From positions 186,001 to 250,000 of the forward strand of contig JAIUML010000004.1 in the NCBI GenBank assembly GCA_022565595.1: DNA of 64,000 nt, written 5' to 3'. Positions 62,596 through 64,000 of this stretch are shown one piece after another (position 1 is the stretch's first letter; every line of letters starts with the position of its first letter). A program made the position numbers and the translations under genes. Origin of the DNA: Saccharospirillum sp. (lineage in GTDB: Bacteria > Pseudomonadota > Gammaproteobacteria > Pseudomonadales > Natronospirillaceae). The notes below the pieces were generated by a model. It made no database searches, was not told where the DNA came from, and saw only the letters and a list, made by a program, of their open reading frames with translations.

Positions 62596-64000
62596 ATGGC
62601 CAAGCCTTTTTCCTTTTTATGGTACGACTACGAGACCTGGGGCATTTCTCCCAGGTCAGATCGCATCGCCCAATTCGCGGCCGTGCGCACCGATGCCGAC
62701 CTGAATCCGATCGGCACACCGATCGATATCCAATGCAAACCCGCCATTGATACCGTCATCGATCCGGGCGCCTGCCTGATCACTGGGCTGACGCCACAAG
62801 GCTGTGCCGAATCCGGCCTGACCGAATGGCAATTCGCCGACCGGGTGTTTCAGGCGATGTCTGAGCCCGGCACCTGCACCAGCGGCTATAACACCCTGCG
62901 CTTTGACGACGAATTCACCCGTTACCTTTTCTACCGCAACCTGCACGATCCCTACAGCCGGGAGTGGCGCAATGGTAACAGCCGTTGGGATCTGCTGGAC
63001 GTGGTCCGCCTGACCCATGCCCTGCGGCCTGAAGGCATCGAATGGCCCAAAAACGACAAGGGCGCCCCCTCTTTTCGACTGGAACACCTCACTGCCGCCA
63101 ATGGTATTGAACACAGCAGCGCTCACGATGCGCTCAGCGATGTTTATGCCACCATTGCGCTAGCCAAACTGATCAAGCAAAAGCAGCCTCGCTTGTTTGA
63201 ATATGCTCTGACCCTGCGCTTCAAGCATGAAGTACGTCAACACTTGCCGATAGAACAGCGTCAACCCTATTTGCGCGTCAGCGGCATGATTCCCGCCGAG
63301 CGCGGTTGTTTGACCGTGGAAGTTCCGCTGCTGGTGCACCCGGATCGGGCGAATGAAATCATAGTGATGGACCTGACCGAAGATCCGAGCTGGCTGCTGG
63401 AGCACGATGCAGAGCAATTGCGGACCTGGCTCTATACCCCAACCGATGAATTGCCCGAAGGGGTAAAGCGCCCCCCCTTTCGAACCCTGCACCTGAACAA
63501 AAGCCCCATGATCGCGCCGTTCAAACTGTTAACGCCTGACGTTGCTGAGCGCTTCGGGCTCAGCCTGGAGGGCATTCAGACCAATCTGGGCGTTCTGAAC
63601 CGCTGGCACGATCTGATCACCCTGGCGCGAGAGGTGTTTCGCAGCCACGACCAGGCACCCCCGGCTGACCCCGAGCAGGCATTGTACCAGGGCTTTATTG
63701 GCGATCACGACCGCGCCCTGCTCAACCGCATGCGTTACCACAAACTGCCCCCCGAAAACTGGGCAGGTATCGCCAACGACCTGCACGATGAGCGGCTCCA
63801 GGCACTGGTATTTAACGTCCGTGCGCGCCACTTCCCGCAAACTTTGTCGGCTGCCGAGCAGAGTCTGTGGAGAGATCAGGTAAAACGGGCATTAACCGAG
63901 CCCGACTTTGGCTCCAGGCTGACACTGGCTGAAGCGCAAGCAGACACCCGGACCCTGCTTCAGGAGCAACCGGATTCTTCTGTTCTGCAGGCGCTGGGCG
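62596..64000 (+). CDS. sbcB: Exodeoxyribonuclease I, incomplete at the window edge
   Basis: 468 codons are in the window, and E. coli exonuclease I has 475 residues, so only the end is missing. The DEDD exonuclease starts FLWYDYETWG (Asp11, Glu13), continues with YNTLRFDDEFTRYLFYRNL and closes with SSAHDALSDVYATIALA. It digests single-stranded DNA 3' to 5' in repair and recombination. Confidence 0.95.
   Translation, partial: MAKPFSFLWYDYETWGISPRSDRIAQFAAVRTDADLNPIGTPIDIQCKPAIDTVIDPGACLITGLTPQGCAESGLTEWQFADRVFQAMSEPGTCTSGYNTLRFDDEFTRYLFYRNLHDPYSREWRNGNSRWDLLDVVRLTHALRPEGIEWPKNDKGAPSFRLEHLTAANGIEHSSAHDALSDVYATIALAKLIKQKQPRLFEYALTLRFKHEVRQHLPIEQRQPYLRVSGMIPAERGCLTVEVPLLVHPDRANEIIVMDLTEDPSWLLEHDAEQLRTWLYTPTDELPEGVKRPPFRTLHLNKSPMIAPFKLLTPDVAERFGLSLEGIQTNLGVLNRWHDLITLAREVFRSHDQAPPADPEQALYQGFIGDHDRALLNRMRYHKLPPENWAGIANDLHDERLQALVFNVRARHFPQTLSAAEQSLWRDQVKRALTEPDFGSRLTLAEAQADTRTLLQEQPDSSVLQALG

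Overview
The window is a stretch of a gammaproteobacterial chromosome, probably an Oceanospirillales- or Pseudomonadales-type organism. The support is the neighbourhood ppc then adk, the Nif3-like small protein, the tRNA-Ser/tRNA-fMet sequences, a DUF349 protein beside sbcB, and a benzoylformate decarboxylase very like the Pseudomonas MdlC enzyme. The species cannot be named from the sequence alone. About two thirds of the window is one apparently complete prophage.

Left host flank (1-6324): the tail of a glycogen-debranching-type gene, a small conserved protein, an aldehyde dehydrogenase, a striking nested palindrome, ppc, adk and a Nif3-like protein, then tRNA-Ser(TGA). The prophage is integrated in that tRNA: the last 60 bases of the tRNA gene (6357-6416) are repeated exactly at 49560-49619, so the element is about 43.2 kb long.

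Prophage (6357-49559). At the left end is a two-gene cargo (voltage-gated-type potassium channel plus DUF4236 protein). Then comes a leftward early operon that starts at a promoter near 13.95 kb and runs HTH, small proteins, HD hydrolase, SSB, DUF2303, DUF4224, integrase. The immunity region (CI-like S24 repressor, Cro-like protein, shared palindromic operators) lies at 14.4-15.5 kb. Rightward come RusA, Rha/antirepressor, a DnaT-like replication protein, a second tyrosine recombinase, a Mor-like activator, and the terminase subunits. A leftward AT-rich cargo block (23.5-27.7 kb) interrupts the late region; it carries a secreted nuclease, a HEPN-motif protein and a three-gene STAS-HATPase / DUF4325 / membrane-protein operon. 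Lambda-like head genes follow in a permuted order (protease, decoration, capsid, gpW, portal), then a lysis cassette with overlapping spanins, then tail genes ending in a GC-rich, mosaic adsorption module. At the right end sits a DprA-like plus phosphoribosyltransferase pair that matches a known anti-phage gene pair.

Right host flank (49620-64000): the displaced tRNA terminator with a 70-bp direct repeat; an operon for benzoylformate use (benzaldehyde-type dehydrogenase, a three-gene TRAP transporter, benzoylformate decarboxylase) with a convergent LysR regulator and a candidate LysR box upstream; a membrane-anchored retropepsin-like protease; UDP-glucose dehydrogenase; tRNA-fMet with a broken partial copy beside it; a DUF349 coiled-coil protein; and sbcB (exonuclease I), cut by the window edge.

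Working model: the prophage carries cargo at three places (attL side, mid-late region, attR side), two or three of which look like defence against other phages, while the host flank encodes uptake and conversion of an aromatic 2-oxo acid to benzoate.
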